From positions 79,815 through 143,814 of the forward strand of contig MKTT01000108.1 of the NCBI GenBank assembly GCA_001898385.1: DNA of 64,000 bases. The letters run 5' to 3'. Shown here in pieces: positions 48,607 through 58,900 of this stretch. Position numbers and translations under genes: made by a program. Positions within the stretch are counted from its first letter, which is position 1. Every line of letters begins with the position of its first letter. Source of the DNA: Planctomycetales bacterium 71-10 (lineage in GTDB: Bacteria; Planctomycetota; Planctomycetia; Isosphaerales; Isosphaeraceae). The notes beneath the pieces are model-generated. The model saw only the letters and a program-made list of their open reading frames with translations. It was not told where the DNA came from and made no database searches.

Positions 48607-49142
48607 GCATCGCCCCCGAGATGTCGACGACGCCCGCCGTCGAGGACGAGTCGCGGCGCTCGCGGCGCTACCGCCCGGGCCCGCCCGACGACATCTACTT
48701 CCCCGTCGCGCCCATGCTCGACATGGCGTTCCAGCTCCTGGCCTTCTTCATCCTGACCTTCCGGCCCCCCACCGCCGAGACCCACATCGACCTCCACCTG
48801 CCGGCCACCCCCGCCGCCCTGCCGAGCGCCCCCCGGGGCGTCGCCCGGCCGACCTCGCGGAACGTGGACGTCGACCTGGAGAACGACGTCCTCATCCGCG
48901 CCGAGGCCGACGACCTGGGCGACCTCAAGTCGCTCCGCCTGGGCGAGGCCCCCGTAGACGACCTGGCCCAACTGGGCCAGAGGCTCCGGCGATACGTCGA
49001 GCTGCTGGGGACGCGGCCGTTGCGGGTCCGGCTGATCGCCGACGATCGCCTGCTGTACGAGCCGGCCGCGCGGATCATCGCCGTCTGCTCCTCGTCGGGC
49101 GTCGCCGCCGTCCGGCTGGCCCCCCCGGGGACCGGGCCGTGA
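48603..49142 (+). CDS. ExbD/TolR family protein, second copy
   Basis: About 179 residues from a GTG that overlaps the previous stop; an ATG at 48621 is an alternative. The membrane helix VAPMLDMAFQLLAFFILTF carries the conserved Asp (MLDMAFQ). The periplasmic part is about 120 residues. It is distinct in sequence from the first copy, so the stator may contain two different ExbD partners. Its stop overlaps the start of the next gene as GTGA. Confidence 0.85.
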   Translation: MSIAPEMSTTPAVEDESRRSRRYRPGPPDDIYFPVAPMLDMAFQLLAFFILTFRPPTAETHIDLHLPATPAALPSAPRGVARPTSRNVDVDLENDVLIRAEADDLGDLKSLRLGEAPVDDLAQLGQRLRRYVELLGTRPLRVRLIADDRLLYEPAARIIAVCSSSGVAAVRLAPPGTGP

Positions 49143-49825
49143 TCCGCCGCATCGCCGCCCTCGCCGCGGCGCTCATGCTGCTCGGGGCCCGCCCCTCGCC
49201 CGCCCAGGACGACGCCGCGCTGGGGCTCGGCGACCTGGCCGCGGAGCACGACGCGCTCTCGGGCAAGGGAGACGGCGCGTCCCCCGTCTCGGCGACCTTT
49301 CGCGACCTCTGGGACCGGCCCGACGAATTCCGAGGGCGTCGCGTCCGGGTCGTCGGGCGGGTCGTCCGGACGTTCCGCCAGGACGCCGTCGGCAGCTTCC
49401 CGGCGCTCGTGGAAGCCTGGATCGAGCAGCCGCCCGGCGACCTCCTCTGCCTCGTCTTCCCGGCCCCGACGCGCGGGGCCGACTCGTGGAAAGGGGCGAC
49501 GGTGCAGTTCGTCGGCGTCTCGCTCCGACGGGTCCGCTACAAGGCCGAGGGCGAGCGGCTCGCCCCGCTGATCGTCGGCCCCGAGGCCCCCACGATCGAG
49601 GAGCCCGCCCCGACCGCCATGCCGGAATCGCCGCCCGAGGGCTGGTCGGGCCCGATGGCGGTCGTAGGATTACTCGCGGGGATGGTCGCGATCTCGGCCC
49701 TCCTCGCGTGGCGGACCCTGGCCGCGCCCTCCCATCGGGGGGCGCGGGCGAGGGGCCGAAGGATCGACGCGGGGCCGGCGCCCGAATTCCTGGGACCGGA
49801 GGACGAGCATGGCGAATCGCGATGA
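49139..49825 (+). CDS. Secreted/membrane protein with OB-like domain, part of Exb operon
   Basis: 228 residues from the GTG at 49139 (overlapping the previous stop). Signal peptide, then LWDRPDEFRGRRVRVVGRVV, a strand pattern resembling OB-fold domains, a Pro-rich linker, and a C-terminal transmembrane helix (MAVVGLLAGMVAISALLAWR) with a basic cytoplasmic tail. It is bitopic with most mass outside. The function is unknown; its position between ExbD and VWA genes suggests a component of the same envelope machine. Confidence 0.7.
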   Translation: MIRRIAALAAALMLLGARPSPAQDDAALGLGDLAAEHDALSGKGDGASPVSATFRDLWDRPDEFRGRRVRVVGRVVRTFRQDAVGSFPALVEAWIEQPPGDLLCLVFPAPTRGADSWKGATVQFVGVSLRRVRYKAEGERLAPLIVGPEAPTIEEPAPTAMPESPPEGWSGPMAVVGLLAGMVAISALLAWRTLAAPSHRGARARGRRIDAGPAPEFLGPEDEHGESR

Positions 49826-50858
49826 TCAAGGTCTGGGCCGGACCCCGATGACGGATCCGCGTTCGCTGTCGACCTCGGTCTTGTTCCATATCGCCCTCGC
49901 CGCGCTGGCCTCGCTCACGGCCCTCTCCGCCGTGATCGCGCCGAAGGATGAGGAGACCGGCCGGCGGTCGATGCGGGGCGAGTTGGAGCCGACCGACAAC
50001 CGCGCCCGCAAGGATCGCGAATCGGGGGCCGGGGGCGGGGGCGGGCCGGGAGACCTCGGCGGCCTGGGCGACCCCGCCATGCAGGCCAGGCCGGCCGACC
50101 TGGCGATGGTCAGGCCCACCCACGACCCGACGGCCGACGCGCTCCTCTCCGAGATCCTGCCGCAGAGCGTCGTGAAGCCGGACGAGTCGCTCTCGCGCGA
50201 ACTCCCCGAGCTGCCCACCCCCGGCGCCGGCCTGATCCCGGGCTCCGGCGCGGGCGGCGGAGGCGGCGAGGGGGGCGGCTCGGGCGGCGGCGTCGGGCGG
50301 GGGATCGGCCCGGGCACCGAGTTCTTCGGCAGCCGCGAGCACGGCCGATCGTTCGCCTACGTCATCGACTGCTCCGGCAGCATGAGCACCCGCAACGCGC
50401 TGGACATCGCCAAGGCCGAACTCCTCTCCAGCCTGGACCGCCTGCCGCCGGACGTGGGCTTCTCGGTCACGTTCTACGACCTCAACGCCCGCAAGCTGGC
50501 CGACTCCGCGGGCCGCCGCGGCCTCATGCCGGCGACGGCGGCCAACAAGGCGCGCGTCCGCGCCCAACTCGGTGCCGTCGCCCCGTTCGGCGGCACCGAC
50601 CACCTCCTCGCCCTGCGGACCGCGCTGGTCGATCGCCCCGAGGTCATCTTCTTCCTCACCGACGCCGCATCGATGACCAACGACAACGTGGAGACTCTCC
50701 TGCGCGAGTCGAAGGGGGCGCGCATCCAGGCGATCGAGTTCGGCCTCGGCCGCGACATGGGGCAGAACACGCCGCTGCGACGGCTCGCCGCCGAGACGGG
50801 CGGGTCGTACCACTACGTCGACACGTCGCGCTTCCCGAAGAAGCCGCCGGCCGGATGA
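49809..50858 (+). CDS. VWA-domain membrane protein, last gene of the Exb operon
   Basis: 349 residues. An N-terminal helix (residues about 22-42) is followed by a Gly/Pro/Ser-rich linker of about 120 residues, then a von Willebrand A domain with the MIDAS motif DCSGSMS (FAYVIDCSGSMSTR), the conserved Thr in APFGGTDH and IFFLTDAAS. VWA domains bind ligands through a metal ion. It overlaps the previous gene by 17 bases. Possibly the load or sensor coupled to the ExbB/ExbD motor; this is inference. Confidence 0.88.
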   Translation: MANRDDQGLGRTPMTDPRSLSTSVLFHIALAALASLTALSAVIAPKDEETGRRSMRGELEPTDNRARKDRESGAGGGGGPGDLGGLGDPAMQARPADLAMVRPTHDPTADALLSEILPQSVVKPDESLSRELPELPTPGAGLIPGSGAGGGGGEGGGSGGGVGRGIGPGTEFFGSREHGRSFAYVIDCSGSMSTRNALDIAKAELLSSLDRLPPDVGFSVTFYDLNARKLADSAGRRGLMPATAANKARVRAQLGAVAPFGGTDHLLALRTALVDRPEVIFFLTDAASMTNDNVETLLRESKGARIQAIEFGLGRDMGQNTPLRRLAAETGGSYHYVDTSRFPKKPPAG

Positions 50859-50864
50859 ACCGGG

Positions 50865-53396
50865 TCAACGACGCCCCCCCTGGGGCTTGAAGCCGCGGCT
50901 GAGCGCCCGCTCCATGGATTCGGGGGCCTCCAGGCCGATGGCGGCCAGGTCGCGGTAGACGACGACCGGATCCGAGTAGCTCGTCTGGCGATTGCGGGAG
51001 GCGTCCCACAGGACGTAGCACTCGGAATTCCGGAAGTCGACGTGGGTGAGCAGCAGGCTGCCGTCGTCGTAGAGCCAGGCGGCCAGCAGCGTGCGGTTCC
51101 GGAACCCGGCGGTGCGCAGCGAGGGAGTCAGCATCTCGATCTGCTTGCTGGGCATCCCCTGGACGACCACCTGCCCCGCCGACGCCCCCCGGATGGACGG
51201 GATGACCGCCAGCCGATACGGCCCGAGCGGCGTGTGCCGTCGGCGCTGCTCGGCGCCCGGCCGGCCGGCGCTCTCGCGGAGGGAGGCGACTCCTTCCTTC
51301 CAGAGCTCGTGGAGTTCGCCCTGGGAGATGCGGATCGGGTCGACGTCGACCAGCGCGACGTGATGGTCCCCGCCGCGATCGTCGACCTCGCCGACGATCG
51401 CCCCCACGCGCGAGGGGTCGGCGGCGACCACGAGGCGCTCCGCGCCGGACGTCTCCAGCTCCTCGGCCGCGGCCGGCTCGTCCGGCTCCACCTTCGCCAG
51501 GACCCGTTCCAGCTGGAGGGCCGAGCGGTCGAGCTGCTCGACGACCCGGACTTCCAGGTGGCGCGTGAGCATCCGATGCAGCCGCTCGGCCGAGTCGGGG
51601 ATTTGCAGCACGCGGCTGGTGAAGAGGCGGAGGCCGCTGCGCAAGGCCCCCTCGCGCGACCTCTGCCAGCGGGCGATCTCCACCAGCGGGTAGACGACCT
51701 CCGACCACATCGCGACGGCCGAGGGGTCGCGATAGGCCGCCCCTCCCGCGTAGCGCAGGACGGCGTCCCGGACGTCGGGCTGTTCGCGCCAGGCGTCGGC
51801 GAGCCGGTTCCAGCGCTCGACCAGGTCGTCGCCCACCTCGCGCTCCGGGGCCAGCAGGCGGAGGTCGTCCAGCGAGCGGGGGATGAGGCCGACGCTCACC
51901 GCGCCGCGCTCGTCGGTCATCCGTTCGCGGACGTAGCGGCTCGACTCCTGGATCGCCTTGCGGAACCGCCGGAGCGTCCGGCGCTGGCCGGGGGTATCGC
52001 GCCAGACCAGGAACTTGGCCAGGACGGCCGGGTTCAGGGCCGGGCGGACCTCGACCTGTTCGTCGAAGAGTTGCGCCGCCTCGGCCACGGCCGCCTCGGA
52101 GTCCGGGGCGTTCAGCGCGTAGGTCAGGCCCAGGACCAGCCGCGCGCGATCCGCGTTCAGGCGTTCCAGCTTCTTGCGGCCGAAGAACGCCTTGCGGCGC
52201 GAGCCGACGAGGAGGTAGGCGAGGTAATAGCCGTAGAGGTAGCGTTCCTCGGCGTTGAGGAGGACCGGCTCGGCGAGGATGGTCCGCAGCATCTTGCGGA
52301 CGAGCGGCGACGACGCCAGGTCGGCCGCCTCGGCCCCGGAGAAGGCGGCGGGCTCGGGGGCGACGGCCGTGGGCGCCGGGCGCCGGGACGGCACCTCGGT
52401 GGCCGGCTCGGCCTTCCGGCCCTCACCCAGCTCGGCGAGGGTCCCCATGTCGAAGGCCGGCCCGGCCGACTCGGTGTCCGTCGCGCCGCTCGATGGCCCG
52501 GCCTCGGCCCGAAGGCGGGACGATTCGGCCCGGAGCACCGCCGCGACGATCGAGCCGCCGGCCGGGCGCTCCTCCGGCCGCTTCGACAGGAGGCTCGCGA
52601 TCAGCCGCCCCAACTCGCGCGAGAAGCCGGGCGTATCCGGCGGGATCGGCGGCGGCGCGGCGTTGGCGTGCTGGGCCATCACGCTCATCGGGTTGCCGGC
52701 GAACGGCGTCGCGCCGGCCGTCGACTCGTAGACCATGACCCCCAGCGAGTAGAGGTCCGTCTTGTGCGAGAGCTTCTGGCCCCTCACCTGCTCCGGGCTC
52801 ATGTAGAGCGGCGTCCCGCGCACCACGCCGCTGGCGTCGTCCTGCTCGGCCAGCAGCGAGAGGCCGAAGTCCGACAGCTTGGGGACGTCGGTCGAGGTCA
52901 GCAGGACGTTCCCGGGCTTGATGTCGCGATGGATCACGCCCTGATGGTGGGCGTAATCGAGGGCCTCGGCCACGCCGGCCAGGACGGCCAGGCGTTCGGC
53001 CAGGGTCAGGTTCCGCCAGCGCTTGACGTAGCTGACGCCGTCGACCTGCTCCATGACCAGGTAGCTGGTCCCTTCGGCCTGGCCGAAGTCGTAGATCCGC
53101 ACGACGTTGTCGTGGAGGAGCCGGGCCGCGATCTGGGCCTCCAGCCGGAGCCGCTTGGCGACCTCCTCGCCCGCGTTCTGGTCGCGCAGGAGCTTGATGG
53201 CGACGTTGCGCTGGAGGACCTGGTCCACGGCGGCGTAGACCGATCCCATACCCCCGCGGCCCAGCTCCTTCTGGAGCAGGAACCGGTCGTTGAGCGTCGA
53301 CCCTGGACCGATCACGCCGCGTTCCCCGCCGCCGAAGGGTGCATGCCGCGACTCGCCGCCGAGCACGCGCGCCTCACGCCATGATGCCCCTCCCAT
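50865..53396 (-). CDS. Ser/Thr protein kinase with long C-terminal region
   Basis: 843 residues from the ATG at 53396; the GTG at 53315 (start VIGPGSTLNDRF) is a strong alternative. Hanks-type kinase motifs are complete: ELGRGGMGSVYAAVD (P-loop), NVAIKLL (Lys), GVIHRDIKPGNVLL (catalytic loop), KLSDFGLSLL (DFG) and TPLYMSPEQVRG (APE). The rest (about residues 320-843) has no transmembrane helix or recognised domain, only helical segments and a C-terminal beta-rich part. It converges on the Exb/VWA operon with 6 bases between the stop codons. Confidence 0.93.
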   Translation of the reverse strand: MGGASWREARVLGGESRHAPFGGGERGVIGPGSTLNDRFLLQKELGRGGMGSVYAAVDQVLQRNVAIKLLRDQNAGEEVAKRLRLEAQIAARLLHDNVVRIYDFGQAEGTSYLVMEQVDGVSYVKRWRNLTLAERLAVLAGVAEALDYAHHQGVIHRDIKPGNVLLTSTDVPKLSDFGLSLLAEQDDASGVVRGTPLYMSPEQVRGQKLSHKTDLYSLGVMVYESTAGATPFAGNPMSVMAQHANAAPPPIPPDTPGFSRELGRLIASLLSKRPEERPAGGSIVAAVLRAESSRLRAEAGPSSGATDTESAGPAFDMGTLAELGEGRKAEPATEVPSRRPAPTAVAPEPAAFSGAEAADLASSPLVRKMLRTILAEPVLLNAEERYLYGYYLAYLLVGSRRKAFFGRKKLERLNADRARLVLGLTYALNAPDSEAAVAEAAQLFDEQVEVRPALNPAVLAKFLVWRDTPGQRRTLRRFRKAIQESSRYVRERMTDERGAVSVGLIPRSLDDLRLLAPEREVGDDLVERWNRLADAWREQPDVRDAVLRYAGGAAYRDPSAVAMWSEVVYPLVEIARWQRSREGALRSGLRLFTSRVLQIPDSAERLHRMLTRHLEVRVVEQLDRSALQLERVLAKVEPDEPAAAEELETSGAERLVVAADPSRVGAIVGEVDDRGGDHHVALVDVDPIRISQGELHELWKEGVASLRESAGRPGAEQRRRHTPLGPYRLAVIPSIRGASAGQVVVQGMPSKQIEMLTPSLRTAGFRNRTLLAAWLYDDGSLLLTHVDFRNSECYVLWDASRNRQTSYSDPVVVYRDLAAIGLEAPESMERALSRGFKPQGGRR

Positions 53397-53501
53397 CGTC
53401 GCGAGTCAATCACGCAAGGACTTGCGACGACTGGAAAGCGGTCGCTACGGCCGCTACAGTCGAACCCGCGAGTCTCGACGACCGAGACGCGGACCCCAGC
53501 G

Positions 53502-53838
53502 ATGACCGCTCGACGACTCCCCCTGCTCTTCCTGCCGCCCTGACCTCCTGCGTCCAGGCGCAGGCCCCGACGCCCGTCGTGCGGACGCCGCTCGCCGTCG
53601 CCCTCCGGCCCACCTCCATCCCGGACCGGATCATCCGGACCTTCGCCGCAGACCCGGCGCGGTCGATCGCCGTGACCTGGAGGACCGACCCGACCATCGC
53701 CGGGGCCATCGCCCAGGTGGCCCTCGCCGAGCACGGCCCACGGTTCGCGAAGAACGCGCGGACCGTCCCCGCCGCGAGCCAGGATCTGACGACGAACCTC
53801 GGCGTCGTGCGCTGTCACTCGGCCGTGATCGCCGGCCT
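53502..53838 (+). pseudogene. Truncated purple acid phosphatase/metallophosphoesterase gene (N-terminal fragment)
   Basis: ATG at 53502 reads a signal-like MTARRLPLLFLPP, then hits a stop; one base away, the other frame continues ALTSCVQAQAPTP. That frame then reads RIIRTFAADPARSIAVTWRT and a segment ending VVRCHSAVIAGL, the Ig-like N-terminal domain of purple acid phosphatases. Homology stops at about 53838, where a transposase remnant begins. The catalytic domain is missing, so the gene is dead. Confidence 0.65.
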
Positions 53839-53885
53839 GCTACTACAGTGGCGCTTCATTCTGATGGAGCCTGGGGCCACCACCA

Positions 53886-54507
53886 ATGAGACTCCGGATG
53901 CCGACCGCCGCCCCGACCGAATGGCCGGAACGATTTGAGGACCTGGCCCCCACGGTTCGGCCGCAACGACCGCAGGCGGCGGGCCGAGGCGTATCTTCGC
54001 GGCCTGCTCGGCCGCGTCGAGCGGAAGAACTCCTGGCAGTTGGCCGAGTCGCTCGGCGACGCCACGCCGCACGGCGTCCAGCGGCTGCTCGGCCGTTCGA
54101 GCTGGGACGCCGACGCCGTCCGAGACGACCTCCGGTCCTATGTGGTCGAACGCCTCGGCGAGCCCGACGGCGTCCTGATCGTCGACGAGACCGGCTTCCT
54201 CAAGAAGGTCCACGAGGTTGTCCGCTCGCAGGGCGTGCGGACGATCGTCCCGCCCACGCGGGACCGGCCGTCGGAGAAGCCCCCCGCCGGCCGCTGGCGG
54301 CGGGTCATGCGGGCGCGATTCGCGGCCTTCGAGCGCAAATACGGCCAGCGGTGGCGGGTGGAGACAGTGGACTCGATGATCAAGCGTCATCCGGGCCCGG
54401 CCCTCCGCGCGCGGGCCGAGCCGTCCCAGTCCCGCGAGATCATACTCCGGGCCATCACCCTCAACGTGATGATCGTGCGACTACGGGTTTTCTACAGAGC
54501 AGCGACC
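53886..54507 (+). pseudogene. Chimeric, frameshifted transposase remnant
   Basis: The reading frame starts at 53886 (MPTAAPTEWPERFEDLAP from 53898). An extra C in a run of five (about 53946-53950) shifts the frame, after which RFGRNDRRRRAEAYLRGLL, VERKNSWQLAES and VLIVDETGFLKK continue an IS701-type transposase N-terminus. After FLKK (54206) the sequence switches to EVVRSQGVRTIVPP, YGQRWRVETVDSMIKR and REIILRAITLNVMIV, the C-terminus of a different DDE transposase family (IS4/IS5-like). It is a fusion by deletion between two insertion elements, not functional. 54508-54684 holds nothing clear. Confidence 0.7.
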
Positions 54508-54684
54508 GCTCGAAACGATGGCACGAGCCACCAGCGGCGAAACCCCCAGGCCCCGCCCCACGTCAGGATGGCGGCGACCGCGACGATTCGCATCAGGCGG
54601 CCGATGGTGATCTGTGGTCGTCTCACGTCCGCTCGTCGCCCCGCTCATCCGCGTTGAAAGCCATGACGAGCTCCAGGCGAGGCG

Positions 54685-55362
54685 TCAGCGAAACCCGCCG
54701 CCCATGCCGCCCATTCCCATCGCCTGCATCTGCATCTGCATGGGTGCCATGATTCGCCGCTCTTGGTAGAGCCGTTTATTGATGTCCACGACCTTCGTCT
54801 TGAGCCTGTCGTATTCCTTACGCGCCGCCTCGGCCTTCTCCCTGTGCGTCTGGTCGGTGCCGGCCGCAAGGTCGGCCGAGGCCAAGTCATCGACGGCCTT
54901 CGCGAGATCGGGCTGCAGGAGATTCGCCTGGGCTTGGAGCAGCTGGATCTCGACCTTCGCCTTCTCGTAACCTTCGATGAGATCCTGATCATCGGCGCCT
55001 TGAGGCGGGCGAACGGCTCTTGCGGCGGGCGCCTGCCTTCCCGCAGTTCGGTTTTCCACGAGCTTGGCGGCTCTCGCGGTGATGGCTCCCTTTTTCCGCG
55101 CGATGAAGTCGCGCAGGGCGGCAGAGTCTTCGGCCTCCTGCTTCTTCTCGACGTCGGTCCCTTGCGTCCCCTTCATGCCCTCCCGCGCCTGAAGCAGGAG
55201 CGCCTCTTTCAGAGCGGCCTTGTCGGCCTCTTGCTCCATCTCCAGGATTTCAGCTTCGATGTTCTGGGGCTGAGTCGCCGGGCGGCCGCCCATGCCTCCC
55301 AGCTGGGCCCTCGCTGGAACGCAGGCAAGAAACGCCAGAGCGAACGCGGCGAAGTACTTCAT
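54685..55362 (-). CDS. Secreted coiled-coil hypothetical protein
   Basis: 225 residues with signal peptide MKYFAAFALAFLACVPARAQ. The mature protein is almost wholly helical with heptad-like charge patterns (residues about 30-75 and 110-190, e.g. YEKAKVEIQLLQAQANLLQP), ending in a Met/Gly-rich tail (MQMQMQAMGMGGMGGG). No family is recognised. GC content and codon bias are lower than the neighbours, like the next gene. It lies about 110 bases downstream of the DUF4177-like gene on the same strand. Confidence 0.75.
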   Translation of the reverse strand: MKYFAAFALAFLACVPARAQLGGMGGRPATQPQNIEAEILEMEQEADKAALKEALLLQAREGMKGTQGTDVEKKQEAEDSAALRDFIARKKGAITARAAKLVENRTAGRQAPAARAVRPPQGADDQDLIEGYEKAKVEIQLLQAQANLLQPDLAKAVDDLASADLAAGTDQTHREKAEAARKEYDRLKTKVVDINKRLYQERRIMAPMQMQMQAMGMGGMGGGFR

Positions 55363-55471
55363 GCGGGGCTCCGGTTAGTGCATCGGGACGTCCCGATATT
55401 ACCAGGGCGGGAATCGGGAATCCTACAAGGTTCGGGAAAACGCGAACTTACGAGATTGCGTCCACCCCGAA

Positions 55472-55738
55472 TCAACGCTTCCGCCGCTTGAAGACGATCC
55501 CGCCGTTGATGTTCTCGGCGATGTCCCAGCCTTCCTTTCCTAGCTCGTTGAACTTGGCTTCGAGCGCGGCGGTCATCTCCTCCGGCTTCTGCTGCAGGTT
55601 GACGACCTCGGTGATGAGGATCACCCGGTATTCCCAAGCCGTGGGGACAGATGCCTGCGGCCCCTGAGCGGGCAGGAGGGTGGCGAAGACGGCGACCAGG
55701 ACCAGGGCGGCGATCGCGAGAAAGACATTCCGACGCAT
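55472..55738 (-). CDS. Small exported DUF4177-like protein
   Basis: 88 residues. Signal peptide (MRRNVFLAIAALVLVAVFAT), then WEYRVILITEVVNLQ and FNELGKEGWDIAENINGG, the W-E-Y-R ... L-N-x-L-G-x-E-G-W pattern of DUF4177 and related short domains. Ends with basic KRRKR. Function unknown. Probably co-transcribed with the coiled-coil gene downstream. The 253 bases up to the sigma-factor gene (55739-55991) hold the divergent promoter region; no motif could be fixed. Confidence 0.75.
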   Translation of the reverse strand: MRRNVFLAIAALVLVAVFATLLPAQGPQASVPTAWEYRVILITEVVNLQQKPEEMTAALEAKFNELGKEGWDIAENINGGIVFKRRKR

Positions 55739-55991
55739 TGTGCGCCTCCGATGGTTAGGCGTGGGATACCCAGGTGCTTCGCTGGTCGGACGCGAATCTG
55801 AAGTTTGCGTCTCTGATTAGGGCGGGTCGGTCCCGCCCCGAGCCCTCGACCGACATCAGCGATCCTGCCGCTCGCGGCAAGGTCGGAGACTGCGGCGATC
55901 GAGCGGGGCATCGGCGAAATTCCGGAAAGTTGGGGCGATTCGCCGCCGGGGCGGACACTATGGACGGGGAGGCCGGAGCGGAGGGCCGCCC

Positions 55992-58900
55992 GTGGCAGGA
56001 TGGGGAGGCCGGCCTTTGCTTAGAGTCGCTTCTTCGGCCGTCATCAAGCAGGTCGCCGCATTGTTCGAGGCCGGGACGAACGCCGGGCTGAGCGACGGAC
56101 GCCTGCTGGAACGGTTCGTAACCGAGGGGCCGGAGGAGGCCGAGGCGTCATTCGCCTCGCTGGTGGAGCGGCACGGGCCGATGGTCATGCACGTCTGCCG
56201 GCGCGTCCTGCGGAACGGCCATGACGCGGAGGACGCCGCGCAGGCCACCTTCCTCGTCCTGGCCCGGCGAGCGAGGTCGATCCGGCGCATGGATTCGATC
56301 GCGAGCTGGCTCTACGGCGTCGCCTGGCGGGTCGCCGCCAGGACGCGACGCGAGGCCGATCGGCGTCGGGCCCGCGAGCGCCGGAGCGTGGAGGCTTCGA
56401 TGACGCTCCGGCGTACGGGCGGCGACGACCCCGAGGCCTACCGCGAGCTCTACGACGCACTGGACCGCATCCCCGAGCGATTCAGGCTGCCGATCCTGCT
56501 CTGCCATCTGGAAGGGCTGACTTACGAGCAGGCCGCGGAACGGCTCGGCTGCCCGGTCCGAACCGTCCAGTCCAGGCTGGCGCGGGGACGGAAGCGCCTG
56601 CATGACCGGCTGAGCCGCCAGGGCGTCGGTCCGGCGGTCGCGCCCCTCGCCGGCATTCTGAATCGGGACGCTTCATCGGCGTTCGCCTCCGAGAGTTGGG
56701 GGCGAGCCACGGTACAGGCGGCGGTCGGCTACGCGACGGGCGGCGCTCACGCGGCGACCGTCTCCGCGACGGTCGCCGCGATCGCCCAGGGAGCCACGAG
56801 ATCCATGACCATCCATCGTCTGACGAAATGGGCGGCATTCGCCTCGATGCTCGGCTTGGCCGGCGCCGCAGCCCTGCCGTGGCTGCTATTCGCCCTCGGG
56901 TCCTCATCGAACGCCGCGCCTCCGACTCAAGGCAAGCTCTCCCTTCGAGTGCTTGAGGAAGGCGGCGGGACGCCGGTCGAGGGGGCCGAGGTCGGCCTTC
57001 GAGCCGACAAGCATACCCAGAACGCCCGTACCGACGCCCAGGGCGTCTGCACGCTGGACGTCCCGTCGCCCCCGCCTTCCTACTTCAACGTCTCGATCAA
57101 GAAGCAGGGCTTCGTCCCCGCGAGCGTCTCCTGGGAGCGACGCGGCGAGCGGGCGGCCTCCATCCCCGCGGAACAGACCGTCGCCCTCCAGAAAGGCACG
57201 ACGATCGGCGGGATCGTCCAGGACGATCGCGGCCGGCCGATCGGCGGCGCGACCGTGTTCGTCCTGGTGCCCATCAACGAGCGGAGAGAGCCGGGCGTCG
57301 CTCGCCCGAGCATCTGGGACTATGAGGTCAAGACCGACGCCGAGGGCCGATGGCGCTGCGACGTGGTCCCCGCCAAGCTCGACGACGTCTGGCTCCGCCT
57401 GAACCACCCCGACTTCGCCGGCGACAGGATGTACGGCGACACGCCCAAGCCGACGCTCGAGAAGCTCCGCGACCTCAGCGGGGTGATGGTGATGAAGAAG
57501 GGCATCGCGGTCTCGGGCAGGGTCCTCGCCGCCGACGGCTCCCCCGTCGCCGGCGCCAAGGTCGCGCAGGGGGCGGACCGCTTCGGGTCGCACTATCCCG
57601 AGACGAAGTCCGACGACCAGGGCCGCTTCCGCTTCGAGAACGTCCGGCCCGGGGAGATGATCCTCACGGTCCAGGCCAAGGGGCACGGCCCGGACCTGAA
57701 GCGGCTCGCGGTGGGGAAGGAGTCCGTCGACGTGGAGTTCCGGTTGGAACCGCCGCACAGGATCGGCGGCCGGGTCGTCGACTCGCGCGGAGGGCCGGTC
57801 GCCGGGGCGTTCGTCGCGGCGGACACGTGGCGAGGCCGTCGCTCCCTCGAGTTCCGGGTCGACACCGACGAGGACGGCCGATTCGCCTGGGAGGACGCCC
57901 CGGGCGATGAAGTCCTGTTCGACCTGGGCAAGCAAGGCTTCATGTCCGTGCGCCAGAAGACGATCAAAGCCTCGGACGAGGAAGTGACGATCACCCTGCT
58001 CAAGCCGCTGAAGGTCGGCGGATCGGTCGTCGACGACGAGACGGGGAAGCCGGTCGAGGCGTTCACGGTGACGCCCGGCATCGACTGGGGGAACGGCCGG
58101 GCGCCTTACTGGGAGCTCCAGTCCGCCCGCCGCCAGTCCTCCGGCCGTTACGAATTCGAGTTCGGCGAACCGCGTCACGGCCACCTGGTGCGCATCGAGG
58201 CGGACGGCTACCTCCCCGTGAACTCGCCGATGTTCAAGGACGACCAGGGCGAGGTCGCCTTCGATGCGAGGCTGAAGAAGGGCGAAGGGCCGTCGGGGGT
58301 CGTGATCGGCCCCGGAGGAAAGCCGGTGAAGGGGGCCTCCGTGTGCCTCGTCACGGCGGGGGCGGGGGCGTACCTGACCAACGCCCGGCCCCCCGATCGC
58401 CGCGACTCCCCGGTCGTCGAGACGGACGACGCGGGGCGGTTCCGCTTCCCGGCCCAGCAAGGCAAGTTCGCCGTCGTCGCCCTCCACGACCTGGGCTACG
58501 CCATGGTGAAGGACGCGGAACTCGCCAAGTCCTCCGACGTGAAGCTCGAGGCCTGGGGGCGGGTCGAAGGGACCGTCCGCATCGGCTCGAGGCCCGGCGC
58601 GGGCGAATCCGTCCGGCTGTCGGTCCGCCAGGAAGGGCGCGGCGACGAACCCCAGCCCTACTTCGACTACAGGACGACGGCCGACTCGGGAGGCAGGTTC
58701 GCATTCGAGAGGGTCCGCCCCGGCAAGGTCGACATCGCCCGGGAGGTCAAGCTTTCCGATCGGATGACGGGATACAGCCACTCCACGCCGATCGAGGTCG
58801 GACCGGGAGCCACCGTCCGAGGGGATTTGGGAGGGACCGGCAGGCCGGTCGTCGGCCGGGTCGTCGCCCCCGGCGGCGAGAAGATCGACCTGACCTTCGG

